Shown here: piece by piece, positions 1-11,407 of the stretch
Layout of the letters: the number at the start of each line of letters is the position of its first letter
How positions within the stretch are numbered: the first letter of the stretch is position 1
Source of the DNA: Siphonodentalium dalli
Taxonomy: Eukaryota > Mollusca > Scaphopoda > Gadilida > Siphonodentaliidae
Length of the DNA stretch: 64,000 nt
Direction: 5' to 3'
Assembly: GCA_032622095.1 (NCBI GenBank)
Contig: CP136068.1
Coordinates: 49,654,443-49,718,442, forward strand
The notes under the pieces: generated by a model
What the model saw: only the letters and a program-made list of their open reading frames with translations
What the model was told of the DNA's origin: nothing
Databases searched by the model: none
Position numbers and translations under genes: made by a program

Positions 1-1826
1 GGAGAACACTCAAGCCACTCACTGACTAGCAACGATACAATAACTTAAATGATTATATGGGACTAGTATGCATATAATATAACTTTTATTTGATTCATTT
101 GGTTGAAAACTTTACAAAAATTACTCGACAACGACAATTTGTATTTTTGCATTCCGGTAAATTTGTCATCCGTAACATGACTTCGTACTCGACAGACTTT
201 CAAATAATGGAAAAATTGTTACCTTATTCTCCGACTCGGAGACTATAGAAACCAACAACAACATTTGGCGTACAGTACCCCTTTAACTACAATGAAAATG
301 CCACGAACAAAACAGGTCTCACAGAAGCTACCGAAAGTTGCACGATTTCGGATTCCTAATCTCCCTCAATTATTGATGAATCAATTCCACCCAAACAGTG
401 GCATCAGATACTGAATATTATTGAATAATACCAGTAGAAGATTTTGATTATTGAACATGTTATATTTGGAGATGAACAGAGCACTTGATATACTAGTACA
501 CCGGTATAATCTTTTGGGTGACACAAACATATTCTAGGAGAAGGCTGCTATTAATAAAATCTTTTACCATTCACTACCTAATATAAAAAGTTTGGGTAGA
601 TAGGTCATCTTGATATTTTTTGTTCTTTTTGATTTCTTTGTTTTGAACAAAAGTTTCATCTAAGATACTGGTATCCCATAACATTGGATAAATGTGTTAT
701 TGTGCAAGTAACACTCCAGTTTATTACTAAATACTCCTCTCTTCATAGAAACTGACACAAATGTTCTGAAATCAAAGTGATAATCTTTGGCTGATAAAGA
801 CATTCTTGTTCAGGCTGAGTCTAGTAGCTGTATAATCTTCGGGCTGATGAACTTTTTCCAATAGAAGGCATTTTTTGGGTATGTATGGAGTGGGCAAGCA
901 ATAAAAGTTTTAATTTAGGCTGAATGAACTGCACGTTTCCTTATAAGCACAACCTAGGGAACAGCCATTGGCGAAAATAAATTGTAAATGGCGAAAAAAA
1001 ATTACCTATTGGCGAAAAAAATGGCTAAATATATTTCCTCCCAAATGTGTTCATCTGGACATGGTGGCGACTATAAACACACCAGCAGTCATCGGTCTAA
1101 TAATATCACGCGCAGCTGACATCCGTACAACAAAAGCGTCGCCACCTCGTATATGTTACACAACCCGATGTGCTTAGGGCAATTAGTAATAGGTATACAT
1201 TGGTGTTGATTTCAAGCAGTGTCAATGGCAGACGCTTTGTGTTGTAATAAACGCAACTTTTGAGTTGGGATAAGGGAAACATGCCTAATCACTTTAAGTG
1301 ACGGAAGTTTTTATTGTGAGTCAAGTTTCCAAAATGAATTTCTTTCATTAAATAATTAATTAAATTAATTCCAACTTTTTACAAAACCGATCGATCTTTC
1401 CAACTAGCTGCGATTAAAATTATCCTAATAGCATAGTCACCAGGGTATACTTACTAATTTTACGCGAATTGAACAAATATGCACCAGATACGCATAGGCA
1501 TAGATAAAACTATGCACAAACTCGCGAATAAATAAGGCTTCAGGTGCGTTCAGATATCGTATTGCATATTTTCTCTATATGTTAATACACCGCAATTTTT
1601 TTTATTTGCGATGGTCTATAAAAACTTTCATTGTATGTGGAATCTCTTGGCAGGATGTTATTGTAATATACGTGCAATTTATTTAAAAATTTGTTCCCAA
1701 ACAAGTGGCTAAAGTAAATTCAAAGTGGCTTAAAAAAATTGGCATTTGGCTAAAATAATGGCTAAAAGATTTTCTGGGCCAGAAGGAACACTGCAGGGGA
1801 ACGGACATTAGGTTACACAAATTGTT
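1..1826. other. No gene recognised; AT-rich flank
   Basis: No exon or conserved protein could be supported here. Upstream exons of the gene starting at 2705 are expected to the left, but none was identified in this stretch. Short imperfect repeats of the words 'ggcgaaaa' (near 970-1020) and 'ggctaaa' (near 1700-1760) are visible. Confidence 0.5.
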
Positions 1827-1830
1827 TTAA

Positions 1831-2222
1831 CCCTTTAGCCAACAGAAGGGCCCTGTGCCAATGCATTCTCTTATATATGCGAGTCGACCATAGGTCGCCT
1901 CGCATATATAAGAGAATGCATTGGCTTAACACATTAAAAATTATAAAATTGTTAAAGAATGTAAGAAAAAATGGTAAAAAGTGTTAAAAAAAGATTTTGT
2001 TTAGGCCAATGCATTCTCTTATATATGCGAGGCGACCTATGGTCGACTCGCATATATAAGAGAATGCATTGGCACAGGGCATAACTGTAACTATCACAAT
2101 GTGGTCAAGGAGCCATTTCCAATGATATCCATATTTGTATGGTTCTATTGAGACAGACCGAAGATATTTTAGGCTGTTGAAGCTTTATTTGGCCGGTTTT
2201 GGCCGGTTTGTTGGGTAAAGGG
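1831..2222. mobile_element. TTAA-class (piggyBac-like) MITE, two-hairpin family
   Basis: Ends are inverted (CCCTTTAGCCAACA at left, TGTTGGGTAAAGGG at right), and TTAA lies directly outside both ends. Inside are two near-perfect palindromes of about 70 bp (1857-1925 and 2006-2075), each built on ATGCATTCTCTTATATATGC, separated by an A/T-rich linker. TTAA target duplication and CCC/GGG ends are typical of piggyBac. There is no coding capacity. A copy of identical length (392 bp) sits at 16966-17357. Confidence 0.8.
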
Positions 2223-2251
2223 TTAAATCTGCAAGCCTGCTACATTGTCAT

Positions 2252-2690
2252 CAGGCCTGAAAATATGGTGCCAGACATTTTCAGAATGAGGTCCCCAGAA
2301 GGTGAATTTAGTGATGCTACCCCGCACAGTGGGATAGCATCACTAATTTCACTTTCTGGGGACCTCATTCTCTGAGAGTATATTTATTATCAAATTAACA
2401 AGTTTTTTAGTTTCTTTAGAAAGTTATTTTTTTAGTTTTGTTTCTGTATATCCTAAATTTGGCAGACGACACAATGCATTATTGAGGTGCCAAAACGGGT
2501 GCTAGTCTCTATCTGGGAGCTTAAACCTGTGTCTATAACTCCCATAGCAGATGAGGCCATTCATAATGAGGTCCCAAGAAGATGAATTTGGTGATGCTAG
2601 CCCACGGGCTTGCCTCACTAAATTCACCCTCTGGGGACCTCATTCTACAAATATGTCCGGCACCATATTTTTACGCCAGATTGTCATTGA
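2252..2690. mobile_element. Degenerate hAT-type MITE with two foldbacks
   Basis: Two hairpin blocks (about 2281-2373 and 2561-2648) match the GAATGAGGTCCCCAGA foldback family found elsewhere in the window. Outer segments AATATGGTGCCAGACA and GTCCGGCACCATATTT are inverted relative to one another, so this is probably one older, diverged element with its ends facing outwards. No clear 8-bp duplication was found. It ends only tens of bases before the first exon of gene 1. Confidence 0.5.
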
Positions 2691-2704
2691 TATGTACTAT
2701 TCAG

Positions 2705-2954
2705 AAATACACAGCGAGCAGAGAAGCATCACCGAGTCAGCTTGCTACAAAAGTATTTCTCAGCCTGGCAGAAATGGATTGCTAACAACCATGAAAAGCA
2801 GGATCTTGAAGAATCACAGTTGAAAATTCGATCAAAAATGTTCAACTTATTAGATGCCGCAGCTTCAGGAAAGTTGTGGGAGGGGCCAGAATCTCCAAAG
2901 CAAGAGCCAGCCCAAGCTGAGCGTGCTCGATCTGCTGCCGATACAAAAATATTG
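2705..2954 (+). CDS. Gene 1 exon 1 of window (internal exon)
   Basis: Follows TATTCAG and ends at the donor TTG|GTAGGT, phase 0. It encodes about 83 residues, including AEKHHRVSLLQKYFSAWQKW, an exact fit to the Sfi1-type repeat A-x7-LL-x3-F-x2-W. An acidic/Pro-rich stretch (WEGPESPKQEPAQAE) follows. The acceptor is weak because the pyrimidine tract is poor, so the left border is the least certain of the gene. Earlier exons must exist to the left. Confidence 0.7.
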
Positions 2955-3067
2955 GTAGGTAGAATCTATATACTGTAAAATCCTTTTAATTCGAGGGGGG
3001 TCTATTATTTTTTTATTTCGTGGTTTGGTTGAACCACAAAATCAACATCCAACGAAATAGTTTACAC

Positions 3068-4162
3068 TAGAGATGGGCGGTTAACCGTGGAATCAGTTCG
3101 GTTTCGGTTGTCGGGGAAAAACCGGAAATGACAACCGTGGTAAGTTGGGAAAACCCGTAGTTTCGGTTGTCACAACTTCCTGTAATCATGGCAGAGCACG
3201 AAGAACAAACGAGTCCTGTGTGGAAATATGTTTCAAAGAAAGATAAGAAATCTAAGTGTGCCGCCTGTAATATATGCAGAAAGGAGTTCGGATGGTGAAA
3301 TCGCGCGACGAATTAATTACATTGCTTCCGTGTACACCTATTTTCGCCGTAGTAAACACAACACAAGTCAGTTTATTTCTCATGTTCTTTGAATCATTAA
3401 GGCCGTACAAATACTCTGAAAGGTGAATTTGATAACGAGGATACGATATAAAAAGGTATCAATGATTGTTACCCCGCATTCCCTATTAGTTTTTATCACT
3501 GTTTGGATGTTAAATCGTCAAATATATTTGTGCGCCGTTGATTAAAAAATGTTATGCCGGAATCGGAGCCGGAATGAATTATACCGTTTGTCGGTAAACT
3601 GTTGTGAAATAGCACTCATTCAGGTGACTTGTATTGGATGCATGAAAAGTGTGTACAGTATTATGTTCCCTAAATATGGTAATAGGCATATACTAGTAAC
3701 CAGATAATGTGATTGAGAGATTCTAGTCATGTTTTATTTTCATTTTGTTGTTTATTTCAAATTTTATTTTTCAAATCATAACTATACACATATATCTAGT
3801 CACACACATTAGTTTTATGCCAATATAAATGATCATTATATTATTTCACACTTATGATCATATGATGCTGAATTGCAGTCATACACAATACACAGACTCA
3901 CTTGCATTCTAGCACTGCCACTCGACATGGACATTAACAATATACATGTAATAGTAACAATATGATACATAATTTACAATTATAACAGGACATGTACCTC
4001 ACAAGTTATGGTGATAAAATTGGTGTGTTTTCTTTGTAATATGATGAAGCATAATTATATTTTGTTCACATTAGTCATTTTTATTAATAAAAACCGAAAC
4101 CGAGACTCAACTCTTTTTCCACAACCGAAACCGAGGCAAATTTTCACAACCGCCCATCTCTA
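3068..4162 (+). mobile_element. hAT element, internally deleted, with BED-finger remnant
   Basis: Terminal inverted repeats TAGAGATGGGCGGTT and AACCGCCCATCTCTA are flanked by a perfect 8-bp target duplication, GTTTACAC (3060-3067 and 4163-4170), which is diagnostic of hAT transposons. An ATG at 3188 opens 36 codons ending at a TGA (3296-3298). They include SPVWKYV and KCAACNICRKEF, matching the start of a BED zinc finger as found at the N-terminus of hAT transposases. The rest of the transposase is absent. The element sits in the intron between the first two exons of gene 1. Confidence 0.85.
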
Positions 4163-4498
4163 GTTTACACTGAGTTGGTATAGTAAACATCAATATTCAA
4201 TATACGCGATGAAAACAAAGATCGGGCATTGTATACTGGTGGTATGTCTGTTTTCGGCATGTCGTTAAATGAGTTGGTAAGACAAGATGAATTGTAATAA
4301 ATTTATTAAAAATACTAGTATCAGTCATTTGTCAGTGGTCTATTCGATATTGTTTATATACTACATCTTCTGATATCTTCTATAATAGTTTGTATAAACA
4401 AAGGCCAATGAACTTATCTCTTGGTAAAGACTAACGGTTTCACCATGTGCAAGTTACATAAAACAATAAATAACTACCTCACCAGCATGTGAAATTAA

Positions 4499-4753
4499 CT
4501 CTTCCATGACTTGAGCTTTCTGAAATATTGCAAAAATTCTGTGCCAATGCATTCTCTTATATATGTGAGTCTCCCATAGGGAGCCATGCATATATAAGAG
4601 AATACATTGGCCAAACAATATTTACCTTGACCTTGAAAGCCAGTGCCTACTCTTATATATGCGAGGCTCCCTATGGGAGACTTGCATTTATAAGAGAATG
4701 CACTGGCACAGGATCTTTAATGCTGCATCAGCGCAGCTTCCGCCATGAAAGGG
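4499..4753. mobile_element. TTAA-class MITE, two-hairpin family
   Basis: TTAA at 4495-4498 and 4754-4757 flank inverted ends CTCTTCCATGA and CATGAAAGGG. Two hairpins built on the shared ATTCTCTTATATATG arm (about 4541-4611 and 4640-4706) lie inside. Same family as 10044-10303, 12640-12860 and 48778-49275. Confidence 0.75.
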
Positions 4754-5416
4754 TTAAGCCAGTGCACTGATTGCTTCATGCTCTTTCGGCACTGAAATAC
4801 CTGAAGGTCTAATTTCTTAATAGTGACTATCAAAGATGTCATAAACCAGCTATTGGTGGCTATTATTGATGTTGATAAATATGATACCGAGAGCCATGAA
4901 TTCACATCTTTAACGAAATGGCCTTTTTATAAGAAACCATGAAAATTGATGGCGACAAAATCAAAGCTGTTCACAGTAAATAGCTATTTGGCAGAGTTTT
5001 GTAGTGACATTTGTTTTAAAAATTTGTTCAACAAATATTTGTTGTATTTCTAATGTTTTGTCAGTTGGGTTTCTCAGCACAATTTTAGAAAAATATATGT
5101 TTTTGTAGTTTTTGACCACAATGAGAACAGCACACCATTAGGAACCACATTGAAAATTTATTCCAACTCATTCTTGCTAATCCCGATTAAATAATTTTAT
5201 TATTTTAATACACAGCCTTCTTAATCGGCTACAGCAATCAGCAATGCCGAAGCAATTTGCTGAAGCAAACTGGACCATGGCATAGTGTTGCCATAGTGGA
5301 TTGCCGAAGCCAAACAATCTGAATTAAGAGCGCTGAATACATATATTTCATTGATGGGGTGATTTTATACTGCTTTACCTCAGACTTAGTGTTTTCTTAC
5401 AACTATCTCGATTCAG

Positions 5417-5839
5417 GACCAGATATTTGATGATAACGAGAAATTAAGACACAACATGAGGATTCCATTGTCATGCAGAAGTGATTCATCTTCAGGATCA
5501 CATTCCGAGAGAAGTAAAGGTAGACCCGGCATACCAACGCAGCCGTGGCAGGTTACGAAAAAACATGTGCAGTTAACAGCCGAAGAAATGGCTGAACTTG
5601 GTGACGGCGAGATTAATGATAGCCCAGGACACACGGATTTGCAGATTAGGCGGAGATTTGGTACTCAGCCGTGGATGAATAGACATTACACTGTTAACAA
5701 TTATGATAATCGTCATTTGGCACAGCAGAAAATTTTACGAGATCAGCAGACCCAGTTGAAGGAGCAACAGCGACTGATTGAAGAACTTAAATTCCAGCAG
5801 GATACACTTGTCATGAAGCAGGAATTACAGCATCAAAAG
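5417..5839 (+). CDS. Gene 1 exon 2 (coiled coil)
   Basis: Acceptor CGATTCAG| and donor AAAAG|GTAATA bound a 423-nt, 141-codon exon in phase 0 at both ends. The product starts DQIFDDNEKLRHN. It has a basic linker with QPWQVTKKH, then NRHLAQQKILRDQQTQLKEQ running into a Gln/Glu/Lys heptad-like coiled coil to the exon end. This is the segment that most recalls CCDC191. Confidence 0.85.
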
Positions 5840-5860
5840 GTAATAATACTAGCTCACTTA

Positions 5861-6035
5861 CAGAAATGCCCTAAATAATTAACTGAAATACTTAACCACA
5901 GCAGAATTATGGGTAACTTTTCAGGATTTAGTCAGAAATATGGCTTGTTGCCATTCATCGGAAAGCTCTCAGTGAGAGCTTTCCGATGAATGGCAACAAG
6001 CCATATTTCCGACTAAATCCTGAAAATTATGACAT
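5861..6035. mobile_element. Tc1/mariner-type MITE, right end lost
   Basis: Long perfect foldback built on GGATTTAGTC.GAAATATGGC and its complement. The left arm (AATGCCCTAAATAAT) is present. The right arm ends abruptly after AATCCTGAAAA and passes into a different repeat, so the terminal part is missing. It starts only about 20 bases after the donor site of gene 1 exon 2. Confidence 0.6.
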
Positions 6036-6380
6036 AGGGAGCTGGCCCTGAAGTAGTTGATTGTCAGGTAGGACCTTACTGTATATTTATAGCCATTTGG
6101 CGGTTTGTGCTCCAAAATACACCTAATAATATTCAATTTTATTTTTTCCTGGTATCAAAATAGGTAAATAAATGCTTGAACTACCTTTCTACGAGCATAA
6201 TATGTCCCAGAAAGACACATTGTAAAGTCTTTTAAAAATACAACTATGAACACGATGTTTGGCTCCCAAACAAAAACATGGAACAGAAAAGAGCATTCTG
6301 TGTTAGTCTATTCCTGATATGATAGAAATAAACAGCGTTTGTTTCACTTGTGTGCGAAAGATTGGGAAGTGGTTGTGACT
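6036..6380. repeat. Dispersed repeat, copy 1
   Basis: About 300 bp, recognisable by CTCCAAAATACACCTAATAA, ACGAGCATAATATGTCCCAG and CACATTGTAAAGTC. Repeated directly at 6845-7170 and, interrupted by a MITE, at 57360-57735. No coding capacity was recognised. Confidence 0.65.
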
Positions 6381-6487
6381 ATTGTGATTATATAAATGCA
6401 TACCATATACATAGCATACTAGTAGTATAGAAATACAATGCTGGTTCGTTTCCAACGGTATATATGCATGGCATATAAAATTGGTTA

Positions 6488-6678
6488 CAGTAATGCCCTA
6501 AATAAGCAACTCCTTAACCACAGCAGAATTTTGGGTAACTTTTCAGGATTTAGTCGGAAATATGGCTTGTTGCCATTCATTGGAAATGAATGGCAACAAG
6601 CCATATTTCCGACTAGATCCTGAAAAGTTACCCATAATTCTGCCGTGGTTAGGGAGTTGATTATTTAGGGCATTACTG
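6488..6678. mobile_element. Tc1/mariner-type MITE
   Basis: CAGTAATGCCCTAAATAA at left, TTATTTAGGGCATTACTG at right, with TA outside each end (6486-6487 and 6679-6680). The whole 191 bp folds back on itself. TA duplication and CAGT ends fit the Tc1/mariner superfamily. Confidence 0.75.
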
Positions 6679-6844
6679 TAGAGCTCACTCATATTGGTGA
6701 TTCCCTCAAGGTGTTTGCAGTTTCTGAGGTTAGTTGTTCGGATAGCTCTTTTAGTCTTAATAGCTTGTTGGCATCTTTGAAAAATATAGAAAAGACGAAT
6801 TTTGAAAATTGCCAGGACTGGTGTGATATCTTGCCACAATTTTG

Positions 6845-7170
6845 GAGCAAATTATGACATAGGGACCAGGCCCTGAAGTAGTTGATTGTCAGGAAGGACC
6901 ATACTGTATATTTAAAGCCATTTGAATTGGTGGTTTGCGCTCCAAAATACACCTAATAAATAAATAAATACTTGAACTACCTTTTTACGAGCATAATATG
7001 TCCCAGAAAGACGCATTGTAAAGTCATAAAAAATACAACTATGAACACGACGTTTGGGTCCCAAACAAAAACAGAATGTGCAATGGCATGGAACAGAAAA
7101 GAGCATTCCGTGTTGTTTCACTTCTGTGCAAAAGATTGAAAACAGCTGGAAAGTGGCTGTGACCATGGCA
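6845..7170. repeat. Dispersed repeat, copy 2
   Basis: Direct paralogue of 6036-6380, sharing ATGACATAGGG, GTAGTTGATTGTCAGGA, ACGAGCATAATATGTCCCAG and ATACAACTATGAACACG. It ends about 70 bases before gene 1 exon 3. Confidence 0.65.
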
Positions 7171-7240
7171 AGTAATTTTCATAGAATATGAAGCCGGTAT
7201 ATAAATATTTTGTGAGCGCCATGTCTGTTTAACCTTTCAG

Positions 7241-7476
7241 ACTGCTCAAGATCAAATACAAAATGATATCCACAACTTCCATCAAAATAGTCTCGCAAAA
7301 TCAGGAGATGGGAGTTCAGGAGATACGCACCACAAGTCGCTGATTCAGGGTCATGATAGCTCCAGTGATAGTCGTTGCCACAGTGCTAGAAGCCAGGGTT
7401 CATCAAGGGTATCTGACGATTCACATCAGGCTTCATCAGCACATATCAGAAGGCCCAGCTCTAAAGCTTCTCATAA
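7241..7476 (+). CDS. Gene 1 exon 3 (its 3' end seeds a tandem array)
   Basis: Acceptor AACCTTTCAG|, donor TCTCATAA|GTAAGT; 236 nt, phase 0 in, phase 2 out. Encodes a low-complexity Ser/His/Asp-rich segment (for example HDSSSDSRCHSARSQGSSR) ending HIRRPSSKASH. The last part of the exon with its donor is the unit amplified in the array that follows. If this first donor is skipped the frame reads CAT AAG TAA, an immediate stop, so the first donor is the productive one. Confidence 0.8.
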
Positions 7477-9740
7477 GTAAGTGGTACCTTTATATCAGAA
7501 GGCCCAACTCTAAAGCTTCTCAGAGGTAAGTGGTACCTTTATTAGCACATATCAGAAGGCCCAACTCTAAAGCTTCTCATAAGTAAGTGGTACCTCTATA
7601 CCAGAAGGCCCAGCTCTAAAGCTTCTCATAAGTAAGTGGTACCTTTATATCAGAAGGCCCAGCTCTAAAGCTTCTCATAAGTAAGTAAAGCTTCTCATAA
7701 GTAAGTGGTACCTCTATACCAGAAGGCCCAGCTCTAAAGCTTCTCATAAGTAAGTGGTACCTCTATATCAGAAGGCCCAACTCTAAAGCTTCTCATAAGT
7801 AAGTGGTACCTCTATATCAGAAGGCCCAGCTCTAAAGCTTCTCATAAGTAAGTGGTACCTTTATATCAGAAGGCCCAGCTCTAAAGCTTCTCAGAAGTAA
7901 GTGGTACCTTTATATCAGAAGGCCCAGCTCTAAAGCTTCTCAGAAGTAAGTGGTACCTTTATATCAGAAGGCCCAGCTCTAAAGCTTCTCAGAAGTAAGT
8001 GGTACCTTTATATCAGAAGGCCCAGCTCTAAAGCTTCTCAGAAGTAAGTGGTACCTTTATATCAGAAGGCCCAGCTCTAAAGCTTCTCAGAAGTAAGTGG
8101 TACCTTTATATCAGAAGGCCCAGCTCTAAAGCTTCTCAAAAGTAAGTGGTACCTCTATACCAGAAGGCCCAGCTCTAAAGCTTCTCATAAGTAAGTGGTA
8201 CCTTTATTAGCACATATCAGAAGGCCCAGCTCTAAAGCTTCTCATAAGTAAGTGGTACCTTTATTAGCACATATCAGAAGGCCCAGCTCTAAAGCTTCTC
8301 ATAAGTAAGTGGTACCTTTATTAGCACATATCAGAAGGCCCAGCTCTAAAGCTTCTCAGAAGTAAGTGGTACCTTTATAACAGAAGGCCCAGCTCTAAAG
8401 CTTCTCATAAGTAAGTGGTACCTTTATAACAGAAGGCCCAGCTCTAAAGCTTCTCATAAGTAAGTGGTACCTTTATAACAGAAGGCCCAGCTCTAAAGCT
8501 TCTCAGAAGTAAGTGGTACCTTTATTAGCACATATCAGAAGGCCCAGCTCTAAAGCTTCTCATAAGTAAGTGGTACCTTTATAACAGAAGGCCCAGCTCT
8601 AAAGCTTCTCAGAAGTAAGTGGTACCTTTATTAGCACATATCAGAAGGCCCAGCTCTAAAGCTTCTCATAAGTAAGTAGTACCTTTATTAGCACATATCA
8701 GAAGGCCCAGCTCTAAAGCTTCTCATAAGTAAGTGGTACCTTTATTAGCACATATCAGAAGGCCCAGCTCTAAAGCTTCTCAGAAGTAAGTGGTACCTTT
8801 ATTAGCACATATCAGAAGGCCCAGCTCTAAAGCTTCTCATAAGTAAGTAAAGCTTCTCATAAGTAAGTAAAGCTTCTCATAAGTAAGTGGTACCTTTATT
8901 AGCACATATCAGAAGGCCCAGCTCTAAAGCTTCTCATAAGTAAGTAAAGCTTCTCATAAGTAAGTAAAGCTTCTCATAAGTAAGTGGTACCTCTATAACA
9001 GAAGGCCCAGCTCTAAAGCTTCTCATAAGTAAGTGGTACCTTTATTAGCAGTCAGGTATCATCAGCACATATCAGAAGGCCCAGCTCTAAAGCTTCTCAG
9101 AAGTAAGTGGTACCTTTATTAGCACATATCAGAAGGCCCAGCTCTAAAGCTTCTCATAAGTAAGTAAAGCTTCTCATAAGTAAGTGGTACCTCTATACCA
9201 GAAGGCCCAACTCTAAAGCTTCTCATAAGTAAGTGGTACCTCTATAACAGAAGGCCCAACTCTAAAGCTTCTCATAAGTAAGTGGTACCTCTATACCAGA
9301 AGGCCCAACTCTAAAGCTTCTCATAAGTAAGTAAAGCTTCTCATAAGTAAGTAAATCTTCTCATAAGTAAGTAAAGCTTCTCATAAGTAAGTAAAGCTTC
9401 TCATAAGTAAAGCTTCTCATAAGTAAGTAAAGCTTCTCATAAGTAAGTAAAGCTTCTCATAAGTAAGTAAAGCTTCTCATAAGTAAAGCTTCTCATAAGT
9501 AAGTAAAGCTTCTCATAAGTAAGTAAAGCTTCTCATAAGTAAAGCTTCTCATAAGTAAGTAAAGCTTCTCATAAGTAAAGCTTCTCATAAGTAAGTAAAG
9601 CTTCTCATAAGTAAAGCTTCTCATAAGTAAGTAAAGCTTCTCATAAGTAAGTAAAGCTTCTCATAAGTAAGTAAAGCTTCTCATAAGTAAAGCTTCTCAT
9701 AAGTAAGTAAAGCTTCTCATAAGTAAGTGGTACCTTTATT
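7430..9740 (+). repeat. Tandem array of exon end plus 5' splice site
   Basis: About 34 long units of 49 bp or 58 bp each contain CAGAAGGCCCAGCTCTAAAG followed by CTTCTCATAAGTAAGT. They are intermixed with blocks of 20-bp (AAAGCTTCTCATAAGTAAGT) and 16-bp (the same minus AAGT) units, densest at 9320-9730. The first copy is the true end of gene 1 exon 3; the other copies lie in the intron. Nearly every unit keeps the consensus donor GTAAGT, so more than 50 potential 5' splice sites are present. The 58-bp variants also carry ATTAG or ATCAG, potential weak 3' splice sites. Confidence 0.9.
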
Positions 9741-9792
9741 AGCAGTCATTCTGCTCTTATTCTCACACCGTGTGATCAAACAGCCTGATGTA

Positions 9793-10005
9793 CAATAATG
9801 CTCTAAGTAATCGACTCCTTAACCACAGCAGAATTATGGGTAACTTTTCAGGATTTAGTCGGAAATATGGCTTGTTGCCATTCATCGGAAAGCTCTCCCC
9901 GAGAGCTTTCCGATGAATGGCAACAAGCCATATTTCTGACTAGATCCTGAAAAGTTGCCCATAATTCTGCTGTGGTTAAGGAGTTGATTACTTAGAGCAT
10001 TACTG
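9793..10005. mobile_element. Tc1/mariner-type MITE
   Basis: CAATAATGCTCTAAGTAA at left and TTACTTAGAGCATTACTG at right, TA outside both ends. Long foldback of the GGATTTAGTCGGAAATATGG family. It is inserted in a tandem-repeat unit, so the empty site can be read from neighbouring units. Confidence 0.75.
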
Positions 10006-10043
10006 TACATCCATAACTCTCATCTGGGTGCCTCATTAATTAA

Positions 10044-10303
10044 TCCTTCCATGCTGGGAGTCGCGCTGGTGCTGCATTAAAGATCCTGTGCCAGTGAATT
10101 CTCTTATATATGTGAGTCTCCCATAGGGAGCCTCTCCTATATAAGGAATGCACTGGCTTACAAGGTCAAGGTTAATATTGTTGGCCAATGTATACTCTTA
10201 TATATTTGAGGCTCCCTATGGTAGACAGCGGGATTAATGATAGCCCAGAACTATGGGAGTCTCACATATGCAAAAATTTCAGGAAGCTCCAGTCATGAAA
10301 GGG
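10044..10303. mobile_element. TTAA-class MITE, two-hairpin family
   Basis: TTAA at 10040-10043 and 10304-10307; ends TCCTTCCATGCTGGGAG and CTCCAGTCATGAAAGGG. Two decayed hairpins are inside. Flanks CATTAA and CAGTCGC rejoin as a normal tandem-repeat unit (CATTAGCAGTC) when the element is removed. Confidence 0.7.
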
Positions 10304-11327
10304 TTAACAGTCGCTACTGTTATTATCACACCATGTGATAAAACAGCTTGATATCCACCAACAACTCTCATCTGGGTGCCTCCTTCATTAGCAGTCACTG
10401 TTGTTATTCTCGTTCAGTGTAACAGCCTGATCTACACCCACAAATCTCATCTGGGTGCCTCCCTCATTAGCAATCACTGCTGTTATTCTCACGCCATGTG
10501 ATAAAACAGCCTGATCTTCACCGACAACTCTCATCTGGGTGCCTTCTTCATTAGCAGTCGCTGTTGTTCTCACACCATGTAACAGCCCGATCTACAAGCA
10601 CAACTCTTATCTGGGTGCCTCCTTCATTAGCAGTAGCTGTTGTTATTCTCAAACCATGTGATAAAACAGCCTGATCTACACCCACAACTCACACTGTGAG
10701 ATAAAACTGCTAGATCTGCACCCACAACTTGTATGCGCAATCTATTGTGTGCGAGAATAATATTGAACAATGTTATCATGGTACGATTAGGCTTCCCTTG
10801 CTAATCTTGTTATTAGTCTTGATTGTAGGCTAACATCAGACCAATTATGACTTTCTGTCCCCATACCCGGTTGTAACTAGAAATCTGATTGGCTGCAATG
10901 CCACGTTCAAATCACCATGTCCCCCATGACAGAGGGTATAAGAGAACGCGCGTGAAACATCTGAGGTATATGCAGTATATGATACATCAGGGGGTGTATG
11001 AATGACCCTTGAACTGGCAGTTTCCACCAATCATGACTTTGCTTCCGCATGCCAATTTTGATGTCACCTGATGCCGGATCCTTAGGTCGGCGTCTGAATT
11101 ATTCTTATTGGTGTGAATTAATCGGGAGAACCTATGAAAAACACACTTATATTAAGGCGACATGGCTATTGTTGTGGGGACAAAATCTTTATGTCTGCCA
11201 ACATGTTGGGGTGCAAAATCAACATCCAGGTATTAAATCTCCATATAGTACCCCCGATGTTGCCGAAGATAACTAATAAATGTCCAGATATGTCTGGTAT
11301 TCATAATATTGTTGATATTCCTTTCAG

Positions 11328-11407
11328 TTCCGAACTTGTCACAGCGAGAACAGATGGTGGCAACACAGCACAATCAGATTCCTCCAAATATGTGCATTTA
11401 CGCAAAA
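11328..11407 (+). CDS. Gene 1 exon 4
   Basis: Acceptor CCTTTCAG|, donor CGCAAAA|GTAAGT; 80 nt, accepting phase 2 and leaving phase 1. Encodes SELVTARTDGGNTAQSDSSK and YVHLRK, a hydrophilic linker. Support comes from strong splice sites and phase agreement with both neighbours. Homology alone would not identify it. Confidence 0.7.

Larger units (their letters stand above)
9740..10720. repeat. Approximately 95-105-bp tandem repeat, interrupted by two MITEs
   Basis: Units contain TCTCATCTGGGTGCCTCCTT, CATTAGCAGTC, TATTCTCACACCATGTGAT and ACAGCCTGATCTACA. About six copies. Between the first copies sit a mariner-type MITE (9793-10005) and a TTAA-class MITE (10044-10303). The neighbouring units show the uninterrupted sequence at both insertion points. 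Confidence 0.75.
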
